In this document: positions 46,088 to 54,759 of the stretch, piece by piece
Layout: every line of letters begins with the position of its first letter
Numbering within the stretch: the stretch's first letter is position 1
Assembly (NCBI RefSeq): GCF_036345995.1
Contig: NZ_CP107796.1
Span: 558,001 to 622,000 of the forward strand
DNA length: 64,000 bases
DNA from: Streptomyces sp. NBC_00557
Lineage (GTDB): Bacteria; Actinomycetota; Actinomycetes; Streptomycetales; Streptomycetaceae
Direction: 5' to 3'
The notes under the pieces: model-generated
Told to the model about the DNA's origin: nothing
Databases searched by the model: none
Seen by the model: only the letters and a program-made list of their open reading frames with translations
Made by a program: the position numbers and the translations under genes

Positions 46088-47519
46088 CGCCGCGGACGCG
46101 GTAGAAACCGCCCGCCGCGGGGTGCAGGGCGTCCACGACGTACCGGGCGCCCGGCTGGCGTATCGCGCGCGGGAACTGGACGTTCCAGGAGGTGTCGTAG
46201 CCCTCGGACACCACATGCACCCGGAGCCGGCCGCCCTCCTGCACGCACTCGACCACCACGGCTCCGGCCGGAGCCTGGGCGACCGTGGCCACCGCGGTGG
46301 CGGCGGTGGCGGGGGCGTAGGCGGGCAGGGCGGCGGCCGGCTTGACGTCCCGCGCCACCGGCACGGTGCCCTGCTGGGCGGCGGCGATGGCCGTCTCGCT
46401 CGCGTCGACGCACACCAGCGAGCCGTCGGTGGTGACCAGGTACAGCCGCTCGTCGCGGTACTGCATGGACAGCGCCGAGCCGCCGCCCGTGCCGAGTTTC
46501 CACAGGCGCGTGCCGTCCTGGTCGAAGCAGTAGACGGAGGAGGCGGCGTCACCCGCGAACACGAACCTCCCGCCCGGGGACGTGGCACAGGAGTACACGG
46601 CGCTGTCGCAGGCGTACGTGGCCTCGATGGCGCCCGTCGTCTTCGACAGCCGCTGGACCACGCGGTGCCCGGTGCCCGCGTAGACGGCGTCCTCCTCCTG
46701 CCAGCCGAACAGCACGCTGCCCTTGGTGGCGGTGTGCCACAACTCGCCGCTGCCATCGGGGGCGTAGGCGGTGACACCGCGTTGGTGGCCGTGGTAGACG
46801 GCGCGGTCGTCGGCGCGGACCATCCAGGCGTGCTCGCCCTGGCTGCGGCGGGCCCACTGGTGTTCGTCCTCGTGGTCGATGACGGTGAGCCGGCCGGCGC
46901 GGTCCGAGACGTGCAGGATGCCCTCGTGGATGTCCAGCCAGAAGATGTCGACGTCGGCGGAGATGTCGTACGCGGCGAACGGGAGCTTGGAGGACAGGTC
47001 GTAGACCTTGCCGTCGTCGCAGCCCGCGTAGATCCAGAAGTCGTCTGCGACCAGGCACTTCACACCGTCCGGCAGGCTGAACCGGGCGAGGACGGCGCCG
47101 TCGTGGCCGAGGGTGTAGACGTCGCCCGCCTGGTTGCCCACCCAGCAGTGCTCGTCGTCGACGTGGATGCCGAAGGCGGCGGAGCCGGTGCGGAAGCGCC
47201 ACAGCACGGGCGCCACGGCTCGCGCGGTGGAGGGGGCGGAACTGACCTGACGCCGGGTCACCGGGCGCGGGGCGCGCTGCCCCTGGACGGCCGGGGCGTA
47301 TCCCTTGCGGACCTTCTCGCCCACCTTCCTCGCGGCGGCCGCCCTGGCCTTCTCGGCGGTGGGGAAGGTCGTGGTCTGGGTCTGCCCTGGGGCGCCGATC
47401 CTGCCGTACCGCACCGTCACCACCGTGCCGTCGACGGTCACTTCGTAGAACTTGTGGGCGCCCCCGCCCTCCTGCGACAGCTCCAGATACGTCGTCGACA
47501 CCGCGGACGCCGTGGTCAT
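46068..47519 (-). CDS. WGR-domain protein with PQQ/WD40-like beta-propeller
   Basis: A 483-residue cytoplasmic protein. Residues 9-75 form a WGR domain (GGAHKFYEVTVDGTVVTVRY, then GRIGAPGQTQTTTFPTAEKA and EKVRKGYAPA). A basic linker follows, and residues 105-400 form a propeller with repeated blades (HVDDEHCWVGNQAGDVYTLG; DDFWIYAGCDDGKVYDLSSK; AVYHGHQRGVTAYAPDGSGE). The last 70 residues form another beta-rich element. WGR domains occur in PARPs and bind nucleic acid ends. This pairing looks like a scaffold or sensor; no enzyme domain is visible. Start: ATG 47519 behind GGGAGGGG. Confidence 0.88.
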   Translation of the reverse strand: MTTASAVSTTYLELSQEGGGAHKFYEVTVDGTVVTVRYGRIGAPGQTQTTTFPTAEKARAAAARKVGEKVRKGYAPAVQGQRAPRPVTRRQVSSAPSTARAVAPVLWRFRTGSAAFGIHVDDEHCWVGNQAGDVYTLGHDGAVLARFSLPDGVKCLVADDFWIYAGCDDGKVYDLSSKLPFAAYDISADVDIFWLDIHEGILHVSDRAGRLTVIDHEDEHQWARRSQGEHAWMVRADDRAVYHGHQRGVTAYAPDGSGELWHTATKGSVLFGWQEEDAVYAGTGHRVVQRLSKTTGAIEATYACDSAVYSCATSPGGRFVFAGDAASSVYCFDQDGTRLWKLGTGGGSALSMQYRDERLYLVTTDGSLVCVDASETAIAAAQQGTVPVARDVKPAAALPAYAPATAATAVATVAQAPAGAVVVECVQEGGRLRVHVVSEGYDTSWNVQFPRAIRQPGARYVVDALHPAAGGFYRVRGDIRRLL

Positions 47520-47926
47520 GGCACACCCCTCCCCAGGACGGACCCGCGGCCGTTCCCGCAGGTCCTCACTGGTCAAACCGTACGAGCGACCACTGACAAC
47601 GGGCCTTGACCAGCGGCTTCAGCGCGCCGTGGCCTGGCACAGTGAGCCCAGCCGGATCGTCGCCGAACTGCCCGGCGGCAGCGCGGCCGAGGTCTGCTTC
47701 GACGTGGCAGACCGTGGTGGTCGAAGTAGCCGGCCACGGCATGCCGGGCGGAGCGACCGATCAGGGCGGCTCCGGTGAGCAGGGATCCATGACTGCTCGG
47801 CCGTGTCGTAGGTGCCCGGCACCGCCACGCACAGTGGATGGCGGAGGTCCACCGGACCGGCCCGTGGTCCGCGGCACGGCCCGGCCGGCACACGGGACAC
47901 TCCCGGGTGCGGGGTCGTACCGCCCT
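47520..47926. other. Intergenic region with a possible remnant frame
   Basis: No intact gene. On the plus strand, 47608-47712 reads LDQRLQRAVAWHSEPSRIVA then ELPGGSAAEVCFDVAD. A second frame continues TVVVEVAGHGMPGGA to about 47760. No start or ribosome site is clear. It could be a frameshifted relic. Confidence 0.3.
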
Positions 47927-48895
47927 TCACCGGCCGAGGAGTTCGGCGAAACTCCGCGGATCGACGTTGCCCCCGGAGGCGATGATGCCGACGCGGGACG
48001 GGAGGGGGTCGACGCGGCCGGCCAGGAGGGCGGCGAGGCCGGTGGCGCCGCTGGGCTCCAGGACGATCTTCAGCCGTTCGAAGGCGAAGCGCATGGCGGT
48101 GACGATCTCCGCGTCGCTGACGAGGGCGATGGCGTCGACCAGGCGCCGGTTGATCTCGAAGGTGATCTCGCCGGGCGTGGGCAGGGCCTGCCCGTCGGCG
48201 ATGGTGCGGGGCACGGGCACGGTGACGCGGGCACCGCTCTCCAGGGAGCGCTTGGTGTCGTCCCCTTCCTCCGGCTCCACGCCGATGACCCGGATGCCGG
48301 GGTGCAGGGCCTTGGCCGCGGTGGCGCTGCCGGCGATGAGTCCGCCGCCTCCCACGGGGACGATCAGGGCGCCGAGCGGGCCGGTCTCGTCGAGGAGTTC
48401 GAGGGTGGCCGTGCCCTGTCCGGCGATGACGTGCGGGTGGTCGTAGGGCGGGATGAGGGCCAGGCCGCGGTGCTCGGCCAGTGCCGTACCGAGGGCGGTG
48501 CGGTCCTCGGTGTAGCGGTCGTAGGTCACGATCTCGGCGCCGTATCCGGCGGTCGCCTCCCGCTTGAGGCGTGGAGCGTCCTCGGGCATGAGGATGACGG
48601 CGCTGGTGCCGAGTTCACGGGCGGCCAGGGCGGTGGCCTGGGCGTGGTTGCCGGAGGAGTAGGCGGCGATGCCCTTCGCGAGCCGGTCCGGGGGGAGTTG
48701 GGCCGCCGCGTTGTAGGCGCCGCGGAACTTGAAGGCGCCGACGCGCTGGAAGTTCTCACACTTGACGAACACCTCGGCGCCGACGAGGGCGTTCAGGGTG
48801 CGCGAGGTGACGACCGGGGTGCGGTGCGCGACCCCGTCGAGGCGTGCGGCGGCCGCACGGACGTCGTCGAACGTTACGGGTGGAGCGGCGGCCAT
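47927..48895 (-). CDS. Threonine/serine dehydratase (PLP-dependent, short form)
   Basis: A 322-residue fold-type II PLP enzyme deaminating threonine or serine. PLP-lysine segment AFKFRGAYNA (about residue 55), SSGNHAQATALAA, phosphate-binding VGGGGLIAGSA, and ASGGNVD at the C-terminus. It lacks the ACT regulatory domain, so it is the catabolic (TdcB-like) or serine-racemase-like short form. Start: ATG 48895 behind GGGAAGAGG. A 5-7-5 dyad sits upstream at 48951-48967. Confidence 0.93.
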   Translation of the reverse strand: MAAAPPVTFDDVRAAAARLDGVAHRTPVVTSRTLNALVGAEVFVKCENFQRVGAFKFRGAYNAAAQLPPDRLAKGIAAYSSGNHAQATALAARELGTSAVILMPEDAPRLKREATAGYGAEIVTYDRYTEDRTALGTALAEHRGLALIPPYDHPHVIAGQGTATLELLDETGPLGALIVPVGGGGLIAGSATAAKALHPGIRVIGVEPEEGDDTKRSLESGARVTVPVPRTIADGQALPTPGEITFEINRRLVDAIALVSDAEIVTAMRFAFERLKIVLEPSGATGLAALLAGRVDPLPSRVGIIASGGNVDPRSFAELLGR

Positions 48896-48950
48896 GACGG
48901 GCACCTCTTCCCTTCCTGCGGTCCGCGTGCCGAGCCTCGCGGAACACGAC

Positions 48951-48967
48951 TTGGACGGATTTTCCAA
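48951..48967. promoter_or_regulatory. TTGGA-N7-TCCAA dyad upstream of the dehydratase gene
   Basis: TTGGA-CGGATTT-TCCAA is a perfect 5-7-5 inverted repeat 55 bp before the start codon. The form suits an Lrp/AsnC-type regulator, which would fit an amino acid catabolic gene; no regulator gene adjoins it. Confidence 0.45.
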
Positions 48968-49021
48968 TCCTGGACAGGAACTCTATGAACAGCGGCGCCT
49001 CTCTGTCCAGGGAAAAGGACA

Positions 49022-49054
49022 CGCCCGTCAGTCCAGGGAAGGGACAGACGGGCG
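49022..49054 (-). terminator. Terminator of the aldo/keto reductase gene
   Basis: CGCCCGTC pairs perfectly with GACGGGCG across a 17-base loop, about 30 bp after the stop codon at 49084. Confidence 0.65.
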
Positions 49055-49083
49055 CGGTTGAGCCGGGAAGGGGTGCGGCCTGC

Positions 49084-50070
49084 TCAGTGGCCGCTGATCC
49101 CCCGGGCGGTGTAGGGCTCCTCGAGTTCCCCGATCTCCTCCTCGGTGAGGTGGAGGTCGAGCGCGGCGAGCGCGTCCTCGATGTGGTGGGGCTTGGTGGC
49201 GCCGACGATGGGGGCCGTGACGCCGGGGCGGGAGGCGACCCAGGCCAGGGCCACCTGGGCACGCGGGACGCCGCGGCGTTCGGCGATCGCGGCGACGGCG
49301 TCGACGATCCGCTTGTCGTCCGGCTGGTACAGGGTGCGGCCAAAGGCGTCCGTCTCGCTGCGGACGCTGGTGGCGTCCCAGTCGCGGGTGAGCCGGCCCC
49401 GGGCGAGCGGGCTCCACGGAAGCACCCCGACGCCCTGGTCGGCGCAGAGCGGCAGCATCTCCCGCTCCTCCTCGCGGTAGAGAAGGTTGTAGTGGTTCTG
49501 CATGGACACGAACTTCGTCCAGCCGTGCCGCTCGGCGGTGTGCTGCAGCTTGGCGAACTGCCAGGCGTACATGGAACTCGCCCCGATGTAGCGGGCCTTG
49601 CCGGCCCTGACGACGTCGTGCAGGGCCTCCATCGTCTCCTCGACCGGGGTGTGCGGGTCGAAGCGGTGGATCTGGTAGAGGTCGACGTAGTCGGTGCCGA
49701 GACGGCGCAGGCTGTGGTCGATCTCGGTCATGATCGCCTTGCGGGACAGCCCCGACCGGTTGGGGCGGTCGCTGCGCGCCGCGCCGTCCGCCACCGCGAA
49801 GTAGACCTTGGTGGCGATCACGACGTCCTCGCGTCGGGCCATCTCCCCGAGCGCCCTGCCGACGATCTCCTCGCTGGTGCCGGCGGAGTAGCTGTTGGCG
49901 GTGTCGAAGAAGGTGATGCCCGCGTCCAGGGCCTGGCGGACGAGCGGGCGTGCGGCCTCCTCGTCCAGGGTCCACGGGTGCGGCCCCCGGTCGGGAACGC
50001 CGTAGCTCATGCAGCCCAGCGCCAGCCGGGAGACCTCCAGGCCGCTCGTGCCGAGCTTGACGTAGTCCAT
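49084..50070 (-). CDS. Aldo/keto reductase
   Basis: A 328-residue NADPH-dependent (beta/alpha)8 enzyme. Catalytic tetrad region: FFDTANSYSAG (Asp, Tyr), ATKVYF (Lys) and YQIHRFD (His). Length and the LYREEEREMLPLCADQGVGV segment match the AKR11/YajO-like group. The substrate is unknown. It lies 69 bp from the ABC exporter gene and may be cotranscribed with it. Confidence 0.95.
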   Translation of the reverse strand: MDYVKLGTSGLEVSRLALGCMSYGVPDRGPHPWTLDEEAARPLVRQALDAGITFFDTANSYSAGTSEEIVGRALGEMARREDVVIATKVYFAVADGAARSDRPNRSGLSRKAIMTEIDHSLRRLGTDYVDLYQIHRFDPHTPVEETMEALHDVVRAGKARYIGASSMYAWQFAKLQHTAERHGWTKFVSMQNHYNLLYREEEREMLPLCADQGVGVLPWSPLARGRLTRDWDATSVRSETDAFGRTLYQPDDKRIVDAVAAIAERRGVPRAQVALAWVASRPGVTAPIVGATKPHHIEDALAALDLHLTEEEIGELEEPYTARGISGH

Positions 50071-50139
50071 GGTTCGGTTCCCCTCGTCTCGGTCAACGTG
50101 ATCATGATCGTACGGGGCGGCACGGGCGGGCGCCCGGGG

Positions 50140-52026
50140 TCACCGGTCCTTGGCCAGGGCGACGAGTTCGGCGAACAGGCCGCCGGCGTGCACGAGGTCG
50201 TCGTAGCGGCCCTGTTCGACGACGCGGCCGCTCCGCAGGACGACGATCCGGTCCGCCAGCCGGGTGTTCTCCAGCTGGTGGGTGACCACGATCGTGATGC
50301 ACTGTGCGGCGATGCGCTTGATCTCCAGGAAGATCCGGTGCTCACCGCGCGGGTCCATCTGGGACGTGGGCTCGTCCAGGATGAGCAGGGGCGTACGGCG
50401 GTACAGCGCGCGTGCGCAGGCCAGGCGCTGCCACTGTCCGCCGGACAGCTCGGCGCCGCCGAAGATCTCCCGCGCGAGCAGGGTGTCGAGCCCGTGCGCG
50501 AGCCCCTCGACCGCCTCGCGCATGCCGACCGCGTCCACGGCTTCCCACACGGGACCGTCGTCATGGGTGCGCGGCTGGCCGAGCGTGATGTTCTCCCGGG
50601 CGCGCAGGGGCCAGCAGGCGAAGTTCTGCGGGACGAGCGCGGTGCGTTTCCACACGGAGTCGGGCCGGGCGTGCGCGAGGTCGACGCCGTCCCACAGGAC
50701 ACGGCCCTTGTCGGGGAGGAGGATGCCGGTGATGAGCTTGGTCAGCGTGGACTTGCCGGAGCCGTTCTCGCCGACGATCGCGAGGATCTCGCCGCGCCGC
50801 AGCGTGAGGGAGACACCGTCCACCGCGGGCTCGTCCTTGCCGGGGTAGTGGCGGACGACCTCCTCCAGCCGGATCTCCTCCACGTGTTCCGGGATCGTCG
50901 ACTCACCGCGTTTCGGGGCGCGTTCGGCGGCCATGTCGAGGAAGGAGCGCATGTCGGCGAGGTAGAGGGAAGTGTGGAACATCGCGGCGCCGTACTGCAC
51001 GAACTGGGACAGCGCGGCGAGCGTGGTCTGCACGGCGACCACCGCGGTCGCGGCGACGGGCAGGGCGACCCGCCCCGTGATGGCGAGCCAGGCGAGGGCG
51101 CTCCACGTGAGCAGCAGGAACGCGCCGCCGAGCGCGGAGGTCGCGAGGACGATGCGGAGCATGCGGGGCGCCGCGGTCAGGGTGCGCCGGTCGATGCGCT
51201 CGGACAGCGCGCGGTACCAGTAGACGAGGTAGTCGGTCATGCCGTTCGCGCGCACCTCGTCGCCGTGCCGCGAGTAGGTGGCCCACCAGCGCATCATGCC
51301 GCGTACGTTGCGGTCGCCGACGTTGGCGTAGTGCGTCTCGTAGTCGACGCGGGCGGAGAGCACGGCGCCCAGGCCCGCGGGCAGGACGGCGAGCAGCAAC
51401 AGCGGGAGCATCAGCCAGTGCAGTGCGGTGATGACGCCGCCGGCGGCGACCATGCGGATGAGCGAGGCCAGGAACTGCTGCGCGTCCTTGACCATCGTCG
51501 TGGTGCGGGTGACGCCGACCTCGGCGGCCTCCTGCCGGTCGGTGAAGCCGTCCTCGTCGCATGCGGCGGCCTCCACCCGGCAGACCGCGGAGACCAGTGC
51601 GACGTCGGCCTCGGTCATCAGCAGAGGGGTGATCCGTCCGTCGGCGTAGGAGGCCAGCGCCCTGGCGATCCGGCCGACGCCCGCCGCGGCGGTGACGGCC
51701 GCGAGCGCGGGCAGGGCGGCGTGCAGACGCTCCGGCACGGGGCCCGCTCCGAGGATGTGCGTCATGGCGCGTGCGGTGCAGCCCAGGACCACGGCGGCGG
51801 CGACGCCGGTGAGGAGCTGGCAGACGAGGAGCAGGACGACACCGGTCCGGTCGACCGACCACGCCATGCCCGCGGTGCTGCGCAGCACGGACGGCAGCCG
51901 CCCGCACATCCTGCGGAAACTGGCCTCTTCCAGCGGGTTCTTGCCGAACTTGCCCTCATAGCCGATCGTGGCCGGCGGCGGAGGGGGCGGTGGAGCGTCT
52001 TCTGTCGAGGCGTCGGTCACGGTCAC
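50140..52026 (-). CDS. ABC exporter half-transporter (fused TMD-NBD)
   Basis: A 628-residue protein. A Pro-rich leader (APPPPPPPATIG) precedes about six membrane segments (about 60-350). The ATPase domain has Walker A GENGSGKST, signature LSGGQ and Walker B LLILDEPT. It is a homodimeric-type exporter; no partner half-transporter is next to it, and the substrate (lipid, peptide or drug) is unknown. The GTG at 52026 is chosen because GGAGGGA lies 6 bases upstream; another GTG follows 6 bases later. The region 52027-52308 shows no gene. Confidence 0.92.
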   Translation of the reverse strand: MTVTDASTEDAPPPPPPPATIGYEGKFGKNPLEEASFRRMCGRLPSVLRSTAGMAWSVDRTGVVLLLVCQLLTGVAAAVVLGCTARAMTHILGAGPVPERLHAALPALAAVTAAAGVGRIARALASYADGRITPLLMTEADVALVSAVCRVEAAACDEDGFTDRQEAAEVGVTRTTTMVKDAQQFLASLIRMVAAGGVITALHWLMLPLLLLAVLPAGLGAVLSARVDYETHYANVGDRNVRGMMRWWATYSRHGDEVRANGMTDYLVYWYRALSERIDRRTLTAAPRMLRIVLATSALGGAFLLLTWSALAWLAITGRVALPVAATAVVAVQTTLAALSQFVQYGAAMFHTSLYLADMRSFLDMAAERAPKRGESTIPEHVEEIRLEEVVRHYPGKDEPAVDGVSLTLRRGEILAIVGENGSGKSTLTKLITGILLPDKGRVLWDGVDLAHARPDSVWKRTALVPQNFACWPLRARENITLGQPRTHDDGPVWEAVDAVGMREAVEGLAHGLDTLLAREIFGGAELSGGQWQRLACARALYRRTPLLILDEPTSQMDPRGEHRIFLEIKRIAAQCITIVVTHQLENTRLADRIVVLRSGRVVEQGRYDDLVHAGGLFAELVALAKDR

Positions 52027-52308
52027 CTGCGTCCCTCCTCGGGGTCGGCACCGCACCTGGGTGGTCCGGCGGTGCCTCACTCAACGAGGGCGCGGGCGAT
52101 TCGAACGCATGCGTTTTTGGACGAAGCCGGGCCCCGCGATTCCGCGGCGTCGAACGCACGGCCGCCGTGGCGCAGGGCTTCCGTGAGGGAAGGCGGTGGC
52201 CGAAACGCCGGTGGTCGTGACGGCTGTGACCAGTGGGTTTTGCCCGCCTCCCCCCGGCCGCGGGCAGATCATCACCGGTTCGTGACCGGGTACGGCCCGA
52301 AGGGCGCC

Positions 52309-53013
52309 CTAGTCGGCCAGCTGCGGGTACAGGTCGGCCAGGTCTCCCGAGAGCCTTGCCTTCACGTCGCGGGTGAGGTCGTCCGCCAGGACCTCGTGCG
52401 CTCCGGCTTCCACCCCGTCCAGTGCCAGCGCGGCGACGTCACGGGGAGCCGACTTCGGGGCGTCGACGCCGGAGACCATGTCGGTGTCGATGTAGCCGAC
52501 GTGCAGTCCGGTGACCTCGATGCCGCGTGAACGCAGTTCGAGACGCAGGGTGTTGGTCTGCGACCACAGCGCGGCCTTGGTGGCGCTGTAGGAACCGGCG
52601 ACACCGAGCCAGGAGAGCACGGAGTGGACGTTGAGGAGGTGTCCGCCGCCGTTGCGCTCCACGACGGGGACGAAGGCGCGGGTGACCAGCAGCGGGCCGA
52701 AGAAGTTCACCTCGAACTCACGCCGCACGTCGGCGAGGGGGGCTTCCAGGAACGCGTGCGCGCCGACCGAGACACCGGCGTTGTTGAGCACGAGAGTGAC
52801 GTCCTGGGCCTGCGCCGCCGCGGCCTCCACCGACGCGGGGTCGGTGACCTCCAGCGCGAGCGGCACGGCGTCGGGGTGGGTCACGGTGCGCGGGTCGCGG
52901 GCCGTGGCGTACACCTTCGCCGCCCCACGCGCGTACAGCTCCTCCACCAGCGCCTTGCCGAGGCCGCGGCTGCCGCCGGTGACCAGCGCGACGGTGTCCT
53001 TGATCGAGGTCAT
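52309..53013 (-). CDS. Short-chain dehydrogenase/reductase
   Basis: A 234-residue oxidoreductase starting MTSIKDTVALVTGGSRGLGK (TGxxxGxG). NNAG and YSATK (YxxxK) are present, with Ser in LNVHSVLSW. The start at 53013 follows GGAG; an ATG 6 bases earlier is possible. Two perfect palindromes lie directly upstream, so it is almost certainly repressed by a TetR protein encoded elsewhere. Confidence 0.92.
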   Translation of the reverse strand: MTSIKDTVALVTGGSRGLGKALVEELYARGAAKVYATARDPRTVTHPDAVPLALEVTDPASVEAAAAQAQDVTLVLNNAGVSVGAHAFLEAPLADVRREFEVNFFGPLLVTRAFVPVVERNGGGHLLNVHSVLSWLGVAGSYSATKAALWSQTNTLRLELRSRGIEVTGLHVGYIDTDMVSGVDAPKSAPRDVAALALDGVEAGAHEVLADDLTRDVKARLSGDLADLYPQLAD

Positions 53014-53032
53014 GTGCATCTCCAGACAGGCG

Positions 53033-53083
53033 GGAAACCGATCGGTTTCCATCGGCTCCTCCGTACGGTAAACCGATCGGTTT
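53033..53083. promoter_or_regulatory. Two perfect TetR-type palindromes upstream of the SDR gene
   Basis: GGAAACCGATCGGTTTCC (53033-53050) and AAACCGATCGGTTT (53070-53083) share the core AAACCGATCGGTTT and have centres 35 bp apart. Both lie between the SDR start and its upstream region, blocking the promoter. No TetR gene is found within several kb. Confidence 0.9.
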
Positions 53084-53089
53084 CCCCTG

Positions 53090-53706
53090 CGCAAGCACGC
53101 GGGGCGGGGCGGGCGCGGAATCGGTCCGGGGAGGTGTCAGCGGGCTGCCGCGGTGGCGGTCGTCGTCTCCGGGGTACAGCCCCTGCTGCGGTCCGGCCGC
53201 CTCGTGCCGCTCGCACGAGGTGCTCGTACACGCCTGGACCGATCCTTCGCAGGCTGCCCCGAAGGACCGGGTCCGGCCTTCCCGGGCGGGAAGGGCGGGG
53301 AACGACCCGAGCGCATGGATTCACCGTTCCCCGCCCCCGGCGCGTCGGCCCGCCTCGTCACGGACACGGAGGGACGACCCGGCGACCGGTCGGACGAAGC
53401 AATCGACTCACCGATCTTGTTCCGACCATCCGACGCCGGCGGCGCGCAGTCCACCGGAGCCGGTCCGGCCGGGTGACGGAACGACGCCAGGCGTGCCAGG
53501 ACGGGCCGTTCGGGTGGCGCCCGCCGCACGGGTGAGGGTGTCCGACACCGTGGTGACCGGCTCGCTCCGGTGCCGCCGCGCCCGGACAGGCGTCGTCACC
53601 CGCGCCAGGACCCGGAACTCGTGACGCACGCCCGGTAGTTGATATGCGAAGCTTTGGCCAACCGTCTGCGGAACCAAGCCGTGACGGTCGTGGAGAGGAG
53701 TTCAGC
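53090..53706. other. Intergenic region, no convincing gene
   Basis: About 600 bp without a supported gene. This is where a divergent TetR gene would be expected for the palindromes at 53033-53083, but no frame shows TetR features. GGAGAGGAG at its right end belongs to the methyltransferase gene. Confidence 0.5.
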
Positions 53707-54507
53707 GTGACTCAGGACGGCGGCCAGTCCGTGCACATCGACACCAGCAAGCCGCATCCCGCACGGATCTACGACTACCTCCTGGGCGGCAAGGACAACT
53801 ACGAGGTGGACCAGGTGGCGGCCGGCCAACTGGCCGCGGCGGCGCCCGAGGTGTGGATCTCCGTTCGGGCCAACCGCGCGTTCCTGCAGCGTGCGGTCCG
53901 GTACGTCGTCGGCAGCGGTGTCCGTCAGATCCTGGACGTCGGCACCGGGCTGCCCACCTCCCCGAACGTGCACGAGGTCGCCCAGGAGCTGGCGCCGGAC
54001 GTGCGCGTCGCGTACGTCGACAACGACCCGATCGTGAAGGCGCACGGCGACGCGCTGCTCAACCGGGCCGGGACGACGAGCATCGTCCTGGCGGACCTGC
54101 GCGAGCCGCAGTCCATCGTCGACCACCCCGAGGTACGCCGGGTCATCGACTTCGGCCGGCCGGTCGCCCTGTTCCTCGTCGCCGTGCTCCACTTCCTCCG
54201 CGACACGGACGGGCCCGAGCACGTCGTGGCCACCCTGCGCGACGCACTGCCGCCCGGCAGCTTCCTGGTGCTCTCGCACGCCACGGGCGACTTCGCCGAC
54301 GACCGCAGCGAGGCCGAGGCCGTCTACGACAACGCGTCCGCCAGCATGAACCTGCGCTCTCGCCACCAGGTCGAACGGTTCTTCGACGGCTTCGAACTGG
54401 TCGAGCCGGGGCTGGTACAGGTTCCGTTCTGGCGCCCGGACGCCACGCCTCCGGCGGGTTCCGAGGAGATCGGCTTCTACGGCGGAGTGGGCCGCAAGAC
54501 GGCCTGA
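53707..54507 (+). CDS. SAM-dependent methyltransferase of the DUF574 family
   Basis: A 266-residue protein. The family opening reads DTSKPHPARIYDYLLGGKDN YE (DUF574 signature, residues about 12-33); the SAM-binding loop is QILDVGTGLPTSPNVHEVAQ, then RVAYVDNDPIVKAHG. DUF574 proteins are abundant in Streptomyces, often in conservon-like or developmental settings, and their substrates are unknown. Start: GTG 53707 after GGAGAGGAG. Confidence 0.92.
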   Translation: MTQDGGQSVHIDTSKPHPARIYDYLLGGKDNYEVDQVAAGQLAAAAPEVWISVRANRAFLQRAVRYVVGSGVRQILDVGTGLPTSPNVHEVAQELAPDVRVAYVDNDPIVKAHGDALLNRAGTTSIVLADLREPQSIVDHPEVRRVIDFGRPVALFLVAVLHFLRDTDGPEHVVATLRDALPPGSFLVLSHATGDFADDRSEAEAVYDNASASMNLRSRHQVERFFDGFELVEPGLVQVPFWRPDATPPAGSEEIGFYGGVGRKTA

Positions 54508-54759
54508 TCCGGCACTCCGGCACAGGCCTCCGCACGCGGGTGGGCGCCGGCGCTCCACTCGCCGTGCCCGGCACTCCGCTCCCGGCCGCGTCTCCGCCCG
54601 AGCCGTCCAGCTCCCCGTCGCCGCGTACCCGAACCACCCCCTTCCGGCCGCCCCCGAGCCGGAGGGGCGCGCGGCCCGCGCCGGGCCGGCTTGGTGGGGG
54701 TCGCGGGTTGGTGCGACGCTGGGGATGAGGGCTGCGACGAGGGGCATCCTGGAGGGCCC

